A stretch of DNA of 64,000 nucleotides from Adlercreutzia caecimuris B7 (lineage in GTDB: Bacteria; Actinomycetota; Coriobacteriia; Coriobacteriales; Eggerthellaceae). The DNA lies in contig NZ_KE159646.1 in assembly GCF_000403355.2 (NCBI RefSeq), forward strand, positions 1 to 64,000. Direction: 5' to 3'. The translations under genes and the position numbers were made by a program. Within the stretch, counting starts at the first letter, position 1. Every line of letters starts with the position of its first letter. Positions 1 to 9,394 of this stretch are shown here, one piece after another. The notes beneath the pieces were generated by a model. That model was given only the letters and a program-made list of their open reading frames with translations, was not told the origin of the DNA and did not search any database.

Positions 1-3000
1 GCCGACCGCCACGTTGCCGATGTCGGCTCCCGCCGCCTCCCCGGTCACGAGCGCGTCGAACACGAGCACGGCCTCCTGCCCGCCGTAGAGGTGCCCGCAG
101 GCCACGGCCAGGACGCGCGTCTTCGGGTCGTAGGCCGCATCGTCGACGGAGACCTCCGAGCCGTCGGGCAGCGTGAGGCGGATGGTCCCGCTCACGGGCT
201 CCAGGCCGCGGGGCACCTCGTCGCGGATCACCGCGTCCATCCAGCCGGTGCCGGGCTTCGAGTTCGAGAGGGCGATGCGGTAGCGCACCGTGTCTCCCGC
301 GCGGGTGGCGCCGTCGTCCCGCGTGAGGTTCTCGGCGGTCTTGTCGATGGAGACGTCGCCCTCGCCGGGGTCGCCGGGGACGACCGGCCCGGGCACGGCG
401 GGCGGCGAGAAGGCCTCGGGGTCTCCCGCCGGGGGCTCTGCGGGCTCGCCGGGCTTAGGCCCCTCGGGGCGCGAGCCCGGGCTCTCGGAGGGCACCTCGC
501 CGTGGCCGAGCGCGATGTTGGCCGCGTTGGCGCCGAGGGCCGCTTCGCCGACCGTGCACTCGAAGGCCAGGGTGGCCGCGTGCCCGCCCCACACATCGCC
601 GCAGGTTACGGCGATGGTGCGGCTGGCCCGGTCGTAGGCCTCGTCGGGAACCGCGACGGGCTCGCCGCCGTCCAGGGCCAGCCGGATGGTGCCGGGCACC
701 GGCTCGATGCCCGCCGGCAGCGGGTCGGACACGGCGGCGTCCATGAGGCAGCTGTCAGCCGGCCCGTCGTTGCGCAGCTCCACGGTGTAGCGCAGGCGGT
801 CCCCCAGGTGCGTGACCTTGGCGCCCGGCGCGGTCAGGTTCTCCACGCTCTTGGACACCCGGACGTCGGGGTCGGCCGGCGCCACGGTCCCGCCGCCGGG
901 CGGCGTGGCCGGGTCGGTGGGGTCGGGGTTCACGGGCAGGGGCTGCCCGGGGTTGTCGGGGTAGGGCATCGGTCTCTCCGGGTCGGCCGGGTCGGGCCGC
1001 GTGCCCGTCGCCTGGGCCACGTTCCCCAGGTCGGCCGCCGACGCCCCCTCGCCGGCCGCGTCGGCGCGCACCGTGCACTCGAAGGTCACTGTGGCCGAGG
1101 CCCCGCCGGCGACGTCGCCCACGGGTACCGTCAGCACGGGCCTTCCGTCGGCCGCCGGCGCCGACAGCGAGAACCTCCCCACGTCCGCGCCGCCCACCGC
1201 CGGGGCCTTCTCGAGCGCGCGGTCGGCGACGCCGCCGCGGGGGTTGTCCAGCCGCAGGCTCTTCTCGTCCAGGTCGAGGCAGGCCGGCAGCGGGTCGGTC
1301 ACCACGCCCTGCATCCACAGCGATCCCGCCGCCGTGTTCGACGCCGTGATCGTGTAGCGGATGCGGTCGCCCGGTTGCGTCGGCCCGTTCGGATGGGTCA
1401 GGTTCTGCGCCTTCTTGGCCAGCGCGGGCGCGGGCGCGATCTCGGGCCGGGGCAGCACGATGACGTCGTAGACCCAGGTGCTGCCGGTGTAGGCGCCGTT
1501 GGGCTCCTGCCTGAAGGTGAGCTCGCCGCGCCCGACGGCCGTCGGGTCCAGCACGAGGGTGTAGGAGCCGTCCTCGCCCCGCACCGGCTGGCCGTCCTCG
1601 CCGCGCAGGAAGTCCGCCTCGAACACGTTGCCCTTCGCGTCGGTCACGCTGATCGGCCCCGACGAGGGCGTGTCCACCTTCAGCAGCACGCGGCCCGGGT
1701 GCGGGTCGGCCTCGCTCGGCTCGCCCCAGGTGGTGACGATCTCTCCGCGGAACACCTTGTCGCCGGGCTTGGCCGGGTCGGCGCCCGGGTCGGCGGGCTG
1801 CCCCGGCCCCGTCGACACCTCGGGCTCGGGCGCGTCGGGGTCGGTGCAGTCGGGGTCGGGCTCGGGCGTCACCGCGGGGTTCGGGTCGATGGGCGAGATG
1901 GCCACCTCCACTTCGGGGGCGTGGCTGGGGTCGTCGATCGGGTTCGCGCTGGCCAGGTAGTTCGCTGGCGCCGCATCATCGTCGTTCGGGGGCAGGTACT
2001 GCACCGAGATGACGTGGCGGCCGTTGGGGGTGGCCACGGGCACGAGGTGGTCCACCTCGGCCGGCGAGGCGGTGTAGGTGAAGGTGGTCGTGTCTCCGCT
2101 GGCCGTGGCGTTGGCCGGCAGCACCGTCCCGTCAGGGAGCGTCTTGTCGGCGAAGAGGATCTCGATGGGGTCGCCCACCTTCTTCCCGTCCACGAACAGC
2201 TGGATGTAGCCCGCCGGCGCGGCGCAGGTGGCCTTGGTGGGGGCGCCGGAGGGGTCGGTGTCGGCCCGCTTCACCGTGCAGGTGAGTGACAGCTTGCGAT
2301 CCGAGGGGTTCTCCTGCACGCTAGCCTGGCCGTTCTCCCAGGTGGCGCTCTTGATGGCCACCTGGGATCCGATGGGCCAGATCTCGCAGCGACCCGTGGC
2401 GCGGTGGCCCCAGTAGCTCTCCGAGAAGTTCCCCTCGGTGTCGTCGGAGTACTGGGTCGATATGGCCGTGAACGTCATGGTGCCCACGTCGGCGCCGTTG
2501 TCGGTCTCCGCGCCCACAGGGTTGCCCGACGGGTCGAGGCGTTGGTACTTGAAGGTGATCTTGTCGGCCTGGGTCAGGTCGCGCCCGTCGGGCGTGCGCA
2601 GCGGCAGGGGGAACACGGGGAAGGGCTCGCCGTCGTAGTACTTGCTGAGGCCGGCGAGGTAGTCGGGGTCCAGCTCGAAGTCCACGTAGCGACGCAGCTT
2701 GCCGTCGTTGGTGACGCCGGGCGGCAGCGAGCTGTCGGCGGGGCGGAACAGGGGCAGCGGCGTGACGGGGGTGGGGTTGCCGCTCTCGTCCAGCTTGTCG
2801 GTGTCCAGGTAGGTGAACTGCACGGTCACCTCGGAGTCCTTCACGACGCGCTCGGGCAGCCACAGGTACAGGTGCCCCTTGTCGAACTCGGCGGGCGCCC
2901 CGTAGTCGTAGGGCACGCCGTCCACCTTGAGCTCCCACTCGCTGAGGGCGAAGGCGCTCTCACCCACGTCGGAGGTGAGGTCCACCTGGATCATTTTTAT

Positions 3001-4633
3001 GGGCTCACCCTCAGCGTTGGTGGCCGTGCCGTCGAAAATGAACGAGTCGACGCCCAGGTTATTGCCGATGGAACCGCCTGTGATGGTCACCTTGGCGCCG
3101 GGGGCCCCGATATCGGCGGGTTTGTACTCGCGGCCGCCGGTGGGCAGCAGCGTGCCGCCCGTGAGTACGATCTGGAACTCGGAGCTGTTACCACCTTCGC
3201 AACCGGTGCCGAAGCCTCGGCCATGAACACCGCCATTCGAGACAACGTAGCCGCCGTTGATGCAGATGTTCCCCGTTTTTCCTGCGGGTCCTCCTCCGAT
3301 GCCTGGTCCGTGGTAGGCGCCCTGGGCCGTGATACGGCCGCCGTTGATGGTGATCCACTCGCCGAGGCCCGTTCCGTCGCCGCCTGCGGGTCCTGCCGAG
3401 CCGATGCCGGCCGCATAGTCGATGTAGCCACTCCCCCCGCGATCTCCGCGGCCTCCGATTGCCGTAATGATGCCGCCGTCGATGGTTATGCTGCCGCCCG
3501 CTTCACCGTAGGGCGCTCCGATGGCCGCCGCCATTCCGTTGGCGTCATTTTGGGCAAGGAGCGCACCTGGATTCTCGCTGTCTAGTTTCGTGAGCGGATC
3601 GCCCGCCCTCACCTTTGCGCCGTTGGCTAAAAGATATGGCTCATCTGCCGCGGGATCGCCCGGATTGAGGTCGGGATTTCTCGGCACGACGCCATCCTCG
3701 GGGATGACGGGCGTCCCCTTGCTCGTGCGATTAGAGACTGAGTCGTCGATGGAGATGGAAGAGCCCGTTCCGCAGTGAATGGCAGAGTGGTTGTCCGTGG
3801 CAGAGGCGGTGGTGGGATAGTTTGTCTTGAAGCTGTTCTTCGTCCCGTCAGCCAGCACGAGGGAACATGAGGCGCCGGTTGCGAGATCCAGGGGTGCCGT
3901 GCTGAGGATGCCGACACCGGCCAGTGTGATGTGAGCGTCGCGGCCGGCGGGGATAACGATGGCCGCCGACGAATTCACAGCTAGGTAGCCGTCGGAGTCC
4001 TTCGTCTGATCGGCGTTCTGGATGGCGAAGTGCTTGTCGGTGTTCACCGTGAGGGTCTTGGCCGCCTCGTCGTAGGCGAAGTCGGCGGCGGTCACCGCAT
4101 CGCCGTCGATGCCCCAGATGGTGAAATCGCCAAGGGTGAAGGAGTCTGCGCTCGGGGCTGTAGTGGGCTGAGCGGTGCGGGGGCTTGCGGCCGTCGGGGC
4201 CGGCTTGGCGCATCGGAACGCCCTGCCCACGGTCCTCGCGGCGAGGTCGGCCGTCGTCTGTGCGTGATCGCTTCCCTCGGAGGCCTCCGCGTCGGGCGGC
4301 TCTGGGAAATCATCGGAAGAGTTGCCGTCGGCGCCAGAGGGGGAGTCCGCGCCGGCAGGGGAGGAAGGTTCGGGCTCCGGGGGCTTCTCGCCGTCGGGGC
4401 CCTCGGCCGCCGCGGGCCCGTCCGGGGTGCCGGCGCCGGCGGTGTCGTCCGGGTCGCCGGGCGCGGGGCCCTCGGCAGCGGGGAGGTCGTCTACGACCTC
4501 AGAAAACTCGATGGGGGGGGGTCTCTGTGATTTGGTCCTCCGGCTCGGCCGCCGCCGTGGCGGGCAGCATCCCGCAGGCGAGCACGGCCGCCAAGCCGAG
4601 GCGCAGAAGCGACCCCCGTCGCTTCTCTCTCAT
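1..4633 (-). CDS. Giant secreted surface protein with DUF11 repeats, frame-split by poly-C, C-terminus outside window
   Basis: The protein starts at ATG 4633-4631 behind AGAAGGAG and opens with a signal peptide (MREKRRGSLLRLG..., cleavage near ATAAA-EP). After about 40 residues the frame hits nine C (4521-4513) and, as written, stops at 4499. The next frame is then open without a stop from about 4521 to base 1. Its translation gives a Pro/Glu-rich linker (about 4510-4150), a Gly-rich beta-helix-like stretch rich in TIDGG/TINGG (about 3520-3060), Ig-like regions, and three DUF11-type repeats (about 1420-1000, 865-480, 355-25) with K..NLT...GDR.RYT signatures. Eight C instead of nine would fuse both parts into one protein of more than 1,530 residues. 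It is probably cell-wall displayed; a C-terminal sorting signal would lie beyond the edge. I see the frames directly. Phase variation versus a sequencing error is open. Confidence 0.8.
4513..4521 (-). repeat. Poly-C(9) homopolymer in the surface-protein gene
   Basis: Nine G on the plus strand (C on the coding strand) sit about 37 codons after the start codon, just past the signal peptide. With nine C the N-terminal frame ends 12 bases beyond the tract. With eight (or eleven) it joins the long downstream frame at ATC GAG TTT. This is the arrangement of slipped-strand phase-variable surface genes. Confidence 0.85.
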
Positions 4634-4878
4634 GGTGGTTCTCCTTCTCTCATGGGTAAGAGTCTGCCCGAATATACCCCTTCGCCCCGCTTTCCGCAAC
4701 CCCGAGCGGGACAGTCGGGGCTGGGGGTGGCGACAGGGCGGGTGGGGGATGTGCACAGCGGAAGGACTGTGCCAGGCTGCGGTAGCGGAGGGCTTCCCGC
4801 GGGTGCCGAGTGCGTCTCTCGTGATTCGCGATAAGCCTGCATTTCGTAAACGAAGTGGCTTTTCCGCCAACACCTCCG

Positions 4879-4884
4879 TATAAT
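4879..4884 (+). promoter_or_regulatory. TATAAT -10 box upstream of the LRR protein
   Basis: A perfect TATAAT lies 36 bases before the ATG at 4920. No good -35 is visible at 17 bp. A short dyad TTCGT-AA-ACGAA at 4843-4854 lies just upstream and could be an operator. The 286-base divergent gap 4634-4919 holds nothing else that I recognise. Confidence 0.5.
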
Positions 4885-4919
4885 GGCGCTATCTGTTGGG
4901 CTGCCCGAAGGAGGCCTCT

Positions 4920-5849
4920 ATGACAACTGCCCGTTCCTGTCGCGCCTTTCCCGTTGCGGCTCTTGTCGCCGTCGCCCTCGCCGTTGCGACTCTGATCGCG
5001 CTCGGTGCGGCAACGCCCGCCCAGGCCGACACCATCCACCGCTCCTATGTCTACCAGGGTGCGAAGTACAAGATCGAGGCCGACTACAACGATGACGACG
5101 ATGACGGCCCGCGCGGCTGGTACCTGGAGGCGGAGTACCGCGGCCCGGTGAACAAGAAGAAGACGAGCTACACCATTCCGAAATCTTTCAAGATCACCTA
5201 CAAGGGCAAGAAGCGCACGGTGCATGTGAAGGAGATCGGCGACAGGGCCTTCTACAAGCTGACGAAGGTGAAGAAGGTCACCTGTAAGGCCAATATCGAC
5301 TCCATCGGCGACAAGGCGTTCTACGGCTGCAAGAACCTCAAGATCTTCAACGCCTCCAAGGCTGCCATTACCTCTGTCGGCGACAGGGCTTTCTACAAAT
5401 GCAAGAAGCTGACCACGTTCCGCTCGAAGAACTACCGGATCAACGAGATCGGCCGCGAGGCCTTCTACGGGTGCTCGAAGCTGAAGAGCCTGCCGAAGCT
5501 GACGGCCATCGACTACACCGACGACGATGACGACGACTACGAATGCGAGATCGGCACCAAGGCTTTCTACGGTTGCAAGGCCCTGAAGTCGGTGACGGTG
5601 CGCCTGCGCTCCTATGAGCTCCTGGTACGTGGCGGCGCCTTCGAGAACTGCACGGCGCTGTCGAAGGTGAAGCTGGAGGGATCGGACGGCGATGTGCATC
5701 TTTCAGCCAAGGCGTTTCACAACTGCGGTAAGCTGAGGGCCATCGAGGGCCTCGGCAAGCTGGAATCACTCGGCCTGCGTGCGAACTCCCTGGAAGGCAC
5801 GCCTCTTCAGGGCAAGGTGACCGGTTTTAACCGCAACCCGTACATCTAA
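4920..5849 (+). CDS. Secreted BspA-like leucine-rich-repeat (LRR_5) protein
   Basis: I chose ATG 4920 because GAAGGAGG (4907-4914) precedes it by 5 bases; an in-frame ATG at 4896 has no such site. The 309-residue product has a signal peptide (hydrophobic VAALVAVALAVATLIALG, cleavage AQA-DT) and about six LRR_5 units of the form IGDRAFYKL/CKxLKxx typical of BspA-family surface proteins. Aspartate runs (DDDDDD) are inserted between repeats near residues 59-64 and 200-206 and might bind cations. There is no wall anchor or membrane tail, so it is probably secreted or loosely bound. BspA-like proteins often mediate adhesion; that role here is inference. It is divergent from the giant surface protein and ends in a bidirectional terminator. 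Confidence 0.8.
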   Translation: MTTARSCRAFPVAALVAVALAVATLIALGAATPAQADTIHRSYVYQGAKYKIEADYNDDDDDGPRGWYLEAEYRGPVNKKKTSYTIPKSFKITYKGKKRTVHVKEIGDRAFYKLTKVKKVTCKANIDSIGDKAFYGCKNLKIFNASKAAITSVGDRAFYKCKKLTTFRSKNYRINEIGREAFYGCSKLKSLPKLTAIDYTDDDDDDYECEIGTKAFYGCKALKSVTVRLRSYELLVRGGAFENCTALSKVKLEGSDGDVHLSAKAFHNCGKLRAIEGLGKLESLGLRANSLEGTPLQGKVTGFNRNPYI

Positions 5850-5880
5850 GCTTCGGCGCTGCCGCTGCTCTTTCGATCGT

Positions 5881-5912
5881 GCGAGGAAGCCGCCTTCGGG
5901 CGGCTTCCTCGC
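5881..5912. terminator. Bidirectional hairpin between LRR gene and iscR
   Basis: A 14-bp perfect stem GCGAGGAAGCCGCC with a TTCG loop lies between two convergent genes. It has no strong T-run, so it is called from stem strength and position. Confidence 0.7.
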
Positions 5913-5914
5913 GC

Positions 5915-6313
5915 TTAGGCCACCATGTCGGCCAGGGTCTGGCTGGCCAGGTAATCGTTGACGGCATTTTGCAGGCCGCCCCAGACGCGGCGGCTCGGGC
6001 AGCCGTCGGCGCGCTCGCAGGCGAGAAGATCGCTCGTGCACGTCATGAGCTCGAGGCCGTCTTCGGACGCGCTCACCACGTCGGCGAGGGTGATATCGCG
6101 CGGCGGCCGGGCCAGCTGGTAGCCGCCCGCGTACCCGCGTGTGACGGTGAGCAGCCCCGCCGCGGCAAGTGGTGCCACCACCTGCTCCAGGTACTTCTTG
6201 GAAAGCCCCTGGCGCTCGGCGATATCCTTCAAGGGCGCGCGCCCCTCGTCGTAGCGCGCTGCCAAATCCAGCATGACGCGCATGCCGTAGCGAGTTTTCG
6301 TCGAGATCTTCAT
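5915..6313 (-). CDS. iscR: Rrf2-family Fe-S-sensing regulator (IscR-like)
   Basis: This is a 132-residue Rrf2 protein: N-terminal winged helix (MKISTKTRYGMRVMLDLA, recognition helix around GLSKKYLEQ, wing RGYAGGYQLARP) followed by Cys92, Cys99 and Cys105, the three-cysteine set that binds an Fe-S cluster in IscR. It is divergent from iscS-iscU, which fits feedback control of Fe-S assembly. The shared 150-base gap holds a good plus-strand promoter and a CTAG-N7-CTAG dyad. Family membership is clear. Functional equivalence to E. coli IscR, as opposed to CymR or another Rrf2, is inferred from the cysteines and neighbours. Confidence 0.85.
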   Translation of the reverse strand: MKISTKTRYGMRVMLDLAARYDEGRAPLKDIAERQGLSKKYLEQVVAPLAAAGLLTVTRGYAGGYQLARPPRDITLADVVSASEDGLELMTCTSDLLACERADGCPSRRVWGGLQNAVNDYLASQTLADMVA

Positions 6314-6331
6314 ATCGTTGCCGTTCCCTTC

Positions 6332-6359
6332 TTGACAAACCCATTTTCCCGTTTATATT
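6332..6359 (+). promoter_or_regulatory. Promoter of iscS-iscU (TTGACA-16-TATATT)
   Basis: TTGACA at 6332-6337 and TATATT at 6354-6359 with a 16-bp spacer, the best sigma-70-type match in this part of the window. Confidence 0.65.
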
Positions 6360-6364
6360 AAAAC

Positions 6365-6379
6365 CTAGCAAACCACTAG
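6365..6379. promoter_or_regulatory. Candidate IscR operator CTAG-N7-CTAG
   Basis: Two CTAG half-sites 7 bp apart lie at the predicted transcription start of iscS, in the divergent gap next to an Rrf2 regulator. Position makes repression plausible; the motif itself is not a known consensus. Confidence 0.35.
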
Positions 6380-6465
6380 ACTTAGATGGCGCGATCAACG
6401 GACGCGATTTCCATAACCGCGGAGAGAGGGCGCCATCGCCGTAAGAACGAGGAACCGTGAGCCCC

Positions 6466-7692
6466 ATGAAGCAGATCTACCTTGACCACGCCTCAACCAC
6501 GCCGGTGCGTCCGGAGGTGGTGGAGGCCATGTTGCCGTACTTCACCGAGCAGTTCGGCAACCCCTCTTCCATCTACCCGCTCGGCCAGGAGGCTTCCGAT
6601 GCCGTGGCCGATGCCCGCGAGACGCTGGCCGGTCTTATTGGCGCCGCGCCCCGCGAGGTGTACTTCACGAGCGGCGGCACCGAGTCGGACAACTGGGCCA
6701 TCAAGGGGTTTGCCCGCGCCAACGCCGGCAAGGGCAAGCACCTCATCACGAGCGCCATCGAGCACCATGCGGTGCTCCACGCCTGCGAGGCCCTGGAGAA
6801 GGAGGGCTTCGAGGTGACCTACCTGCCCGTGGACGAGCACGGCCTGGTGCGCCCCGCCGATTTCGAGGCGGCCATTCGCCCCGACACCACGCTTGCCTCC
6901 ATCATGTTCGCCAACAACGAGATCGGCACCATCGAGCCCGTTGCCGAGCTGGCCGCCATCGCCCGCGAGCACGGCGTGGCCTTCCACACCGACGCGGTGC
7001 AGGCCTTCGGCCACGAGCCCATCGACGTGAAGGAGATGGGCATCGACATGCTGTCCGCCTCGTCCCACAAGATCTACGGGCCCAAGGGCACAGGCCTGCT
7101 CTACATCCGCAAGGGCGTGAAGGTGGAAAACTTCATCGACGGCGGTCAGCAGGAGCGCGGCCGGCGCGGCTCCACCGAGAACGTGCCCGGCATCGTGGGC
7201 TTTGCGAGGGCGGCCGAACTGGCCGCGGCCGACATGGCCGGCGAGCACGACCGGCAGCTGGCCCTGCGCGACCATGCCATCCGCCGCATTTTGGACGAGA
7301 TTCCCTCGGCGAAGCTGAACGGCAGCTGGGAGAGCCGCCTGGCCAACAACGTGAACTTCTCCTTCGAGTTCATCGAGGGCGAGGGCATGCTCTTGCAGCT
7401 GGCGGCCCGCGGCATCTGCGTGTCGTCGGGAAGTGCCTGCACCTCTGGCTCGCTGGATCCGAGCCACGTGCTTCTGGCCATCGGCCTGCCCCACGAGATC
7501 GCCCACGGCAGCCTGCGCATGACCATCGGCCGCGACACCACCTTGGAAGACGTGGACTTCGCCGTGGACTCCCTGAAGACCACCCTGGCGAACCTGCGCA
7601 TGATGAGCCCGCTGTACGAGGACTTCCAGCAGGGCAAGGTGGAATCGGTCATCGAGCGCTTCAAGGCCGACGGCTTCCCCTACGCGAACTAG
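6466..7692 (+). CDS. iscS: Cysteine desulfurase (IscS/NifS class)
   Basis: This is a PLP enzyme that takes sulfur from cysteine for Fe-S clusters and tRNA thiolation. The 408-residue protein begins MKQIYLDHASTTPV, the usual N-terminus. Lys202 in SSHKIYGPKG is the PLP lysine, and Cys325 in SSGSACTSG is the persulfide cysteine, in the longer-loop (group I) context. ATG 6466 is preferred over GTG 6457 because GAGGAA at 6449-6454 is 11 bases from the ATG but only 2 from the GTG. iscU follows 61 bases downstream, so the two form one transcription unit facing away from the Rrf2 regulator. Confidence 0.93.
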   Translation: MKQIYLDHASTTPVRPEVVEAMLPYFTEQFGNPSSIYPLGQEASDAVADARETLAGLIGAAPREVYFTSGGTESDNWAIKGFARANAGKGKHLITSAIEHHAVLHACEALEKEGFEVTYLPVDEHGLVRPADFEAAIRPDTTLASIMFANNEIGTIEPVAELAAIAREHGVAFHTDAVQAFGHEPIDVKEMGIDMLSASSHKIYGPKGTGLLYIRKGVKVENFIDGGQQERGRRGSTENVPGIVGFARAAELAAADMAGEHDRQLALRDHAIRRILDEIPSAKLNGSWESRLANNVNFSFEFIEGEGMLLQLAARGICVSSGSACTSGSLDPSHVLLAIGLPHEIAHGSLRMTIGRDTTLEDVDFAVDSLKTTLANLRMMSPLYEDFQQGKVESVIERFKADGFPYAN

Positions 7693-7753
7693 CCCGGGCG
7701 GCGGAACACCCCCCACTTCAACGACGACATTTTGAGCGAAATGAGGAACAACT

Positions 7754-8227
7754 ATGGCAATGAACTACTCCGATAAGGTGATGGAGCACTTCACGAACCC
7801 CCAGAACGTAGGCGAGATCGAGAACGCGAGCGGCTGCGGTACGGTGGGCAACGCCGTGTGTGGCGACATCATGCGCGTGTACCTGGACATCGACGATAAC
7901 GGCGTCATCCAGGATGCGAAGTTCAAGACCTTCGGCTGCGGCGCGGCCATTGCCACGAGCTCCATGGCCACCGTGCTCGTGAAAGGCAAGACCGTGCAGG
8001 AAGCGCTCGAGGTGACCAATAAGGCCGTGATGGACGCGCTGGACGGTCTGCCGCCGGTGAAGGTGCACTGCTCGCTTCTGGCCGAGGAGGCCATCCACGC
8101 AGCCCTGTGGGACTACGCCGAGAAGCACGGCATCGTCATCGAGGGGCTGGAGAAGCCGGTGACCGATATCGGCGAGCACGACCATCATCACGGCGTGGAG
8201 CTCGTGGAAGACGAGGACGATCTGTAG
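7754..8227 (+). CDS. iscU: Fe-S scaffold protein IscU/NifU N-terminal type
   Basis: This 157-residue scaffold receives sulfur from IscS and assembles [2Fe-2S]/[4Fe-4S] clusters. The three cluster cysteines are visible: Cys36 (GNAVCGD, with Asp38), Cys62 (TFGCGAA) and Cys106 (VKVHCS). The C-terminus carries a His/Asp/Glu-rich tail (EHDHHHGVELVEDEDD), longer than in E. coli IscU, as in clostridial NifU-like proteins. It is the last gene of the operon and is followed by a strong terminator. No hscA, hscB or fdx genes are present here. Confidence 0.92.
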   Translation: MAMNYSDKVMEHFTNPQNVGEIENASGCGTVGNAVCGDIMRVYLDIDDNGVIQDAKFKTFGCGAAIATSSMATVLVKGKTVQEALEVTNKAVMDALDGLPPVKVHCSLLAEEAIHAALWDYAEKHGIVIEGLEKPVTDIGEHDHHHGVELVEDEDDL

Positions 8228-8254
8228 ATCTGGGCGTATTCCAGCGGTTTCAGC

Positions 8255-8279
8255 GGGCGGCCTCGCGGCCGCCCTTTTT
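8255..8279 (+). terminator. Terminator of iscS-iscU
   Basis: GGGCGGCC stem, TCGC loop, GGCCGCCC, then five T. Confidence 0.85.
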
Positions 8280-8311
8280 GTTGCCGATGCCGGAGGCGGC
8301 GGAGCGACTTC

Positions 8312-9160
8312 CTAGACGGCGACGACGATGGTGTTGGTCAGGCCGTCGCCCGTGCACGTCTGCAATAGGATCGACTCGCCGAAGCCGGTTACCAGGGGCG
8401 CAACGGTTTTCCAGGTGGCTGCCGCGCTTACGGTGAGCACCGAGCGCACGTGGTAGGAGCGCTGTTTTCCCGTCCGGTCGGTCAGGGTCACTGCATCGCC
8501 GGCCTTCAGGGAGCGCACCGGGGCGAAGCTGCCCGGGTTGTGGCCGACGAAGTAGCCCCAGCTGCCATCGTCTGTGGCATCCGAACCGAGCCAGAGCCCC
8601 GCGCCCGTTGCCGGGGTGGTGCCGCCGCGCACATCGCGGTAGGGAATGACGGCGCCGCCGATTGCCAGCGTGCCGGGGGTTTTCGCCGTGGGCGCGGAGC
8701 TCGTGCCTGCGGCGGCGGTGCTGCCGGCGTCTTCTCCGAATGAGTTCGCGCCCGCGGCCCCGGTGCCTTCCGCGTTTTCGGCTCTGCCGGCCGGGACGGC
8801 GCCCGCCGCCGCGCCGTTACGTTGCCCGAACCCCCGAAGAATCGCCCGGGGCGGGGTGCGCCGCGCGTTGGCTGCCGCGTACGTGGTGACGGTTCGGGGA
8901 GGGCTGGCGGCCTTGACGTGGGTGCTGCCGCCGTTTCCCGTAGCGGGCAGCACGGCATCGGCGGCGTCTCCTTGGTCGGCGGCAGCGGGCACGGCGGCCG
9001 GAGCGCCCGGGAACCCGACCGGTCCGAGAAGGAGGACGACCAGGGCTCCTGCCATTGCAAGGGCAGCCATCCGCTTCGCGGCAGTGCCTCGAGGCGTTAG
9101 CGCCTTTCTCGGGAAAATAACCGATGCCCTCCGTGGGTCTCGATGCACGATCGGCGTCAT
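8312..9160 (-). CDS. Sortase-like (peptidase C60) membrane-anchored protein
   Basis: This 282-residue protein has a basic N-terminus, one membrane helix at about residues 31-50 (AALAMAGALVVLLLG), a long Ala/Gly/Pro/Thr linker, and a sortase beta-barrel from about residue 162. Sortase signatures are the histidine in YFVGHN (His207) and LLQTC (Cys269). The arginine normally found a few residues after the catalytic cysteine is absent: the end reads TGDGLTNTIVVAV. Sortases attach LPXTG proteins to the wall. The giant surface protein in this window would be a natural client, but no substrate lies next to the gene. The linker contains an LPATG string (residues 71-75), probably fortuitous. Confident as a C60-fold protein; activity uncertain because of the missing arginine. 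Confidence 0.75.
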   Translation of the reverse strand: MTPIVHRDPRRASVIFPRKALTPRGTAAKRMAALAMAGALVVLLLGPVGFPGAPAAVPAAADQGDAADAVLPATGNGGSTHVKAASPPRTVTTYAAANARRTPPRAILRGFGQRNGAAAGAVPAGRAENAEGTGAAGANSFGEDAGSTAAAGTSSAPTAKTPGTLAIGGAVIPYRDVRGGTTPATGAGLWLGSDATDDGSWGYFVGHNPGSFAPVRSLKAGDAVTLTDRTGKQRSYHVRSVLTVSAAATWKTVAPLVTGFGESILLQTCTGDGLTNTIVVAV

Positions 9161-9232
9161 GGCTCATCCCCTCGCTTCCCGTAAGCGCGCTCGTGTTCGC
9201 CCGCGAGCCCCGCTGCTTTTCCAATTGATTGT

Positions 9233-9260
9233 ATTATAGTGCGAGTTTGGGGAATGTAAA
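9233..9260 (-). promoter_or_regulatory. Promoter of the sortase-like gene (TTTACA-16-TATAAT)
   Basis: On the minus strand TTTACA (9260-9255) and TATAAT (9238-9233) are 16 bp apart, about 73 bases before the start codon. Confidence 0.6.
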
Positions 9261-9344
9261 GGGAAATTTGCCGAAATGTGCGATGACATTCCGGCGCTTC
9301 TGGGAAATCCCGCTCCCGGGCGCCGGCTCCATCCAGTATCATGA

Positions 9345-9374
9345 TTTGCTGAGGGAAACTTTGCTGAGGGAAAC
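9345..9374 (+). repeat. Tandem 15-bp repeat x2 before the sensor kinase
   Basis: TTTGCTGAGGGAAAC occurs twice head to tail, ending 20 bases before the kinase start codon. Confidence 0.9.
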
Positions 9375-9394
9375 GCGACCCCGAGGGGGTGCCT

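Noticed and set aside
91-3585. Long plus-strand ORFs (91-2289, 2404-3585)
   Set aside because: They are GC-driven shadows of the minus-strand surface protein, whose frame encodes coherent DUF11 repeats; the plus-strand products are Arg/Gly/His-rich with no domain.
8936-8950. LPATG string in the sortase-like protein (residues 71-75) as a sorting signal
   Set aside because: It is in the N-terminal linker, with no following hydrophobic helix and charged tail, so it cannot be a normal wall-sorting signal.
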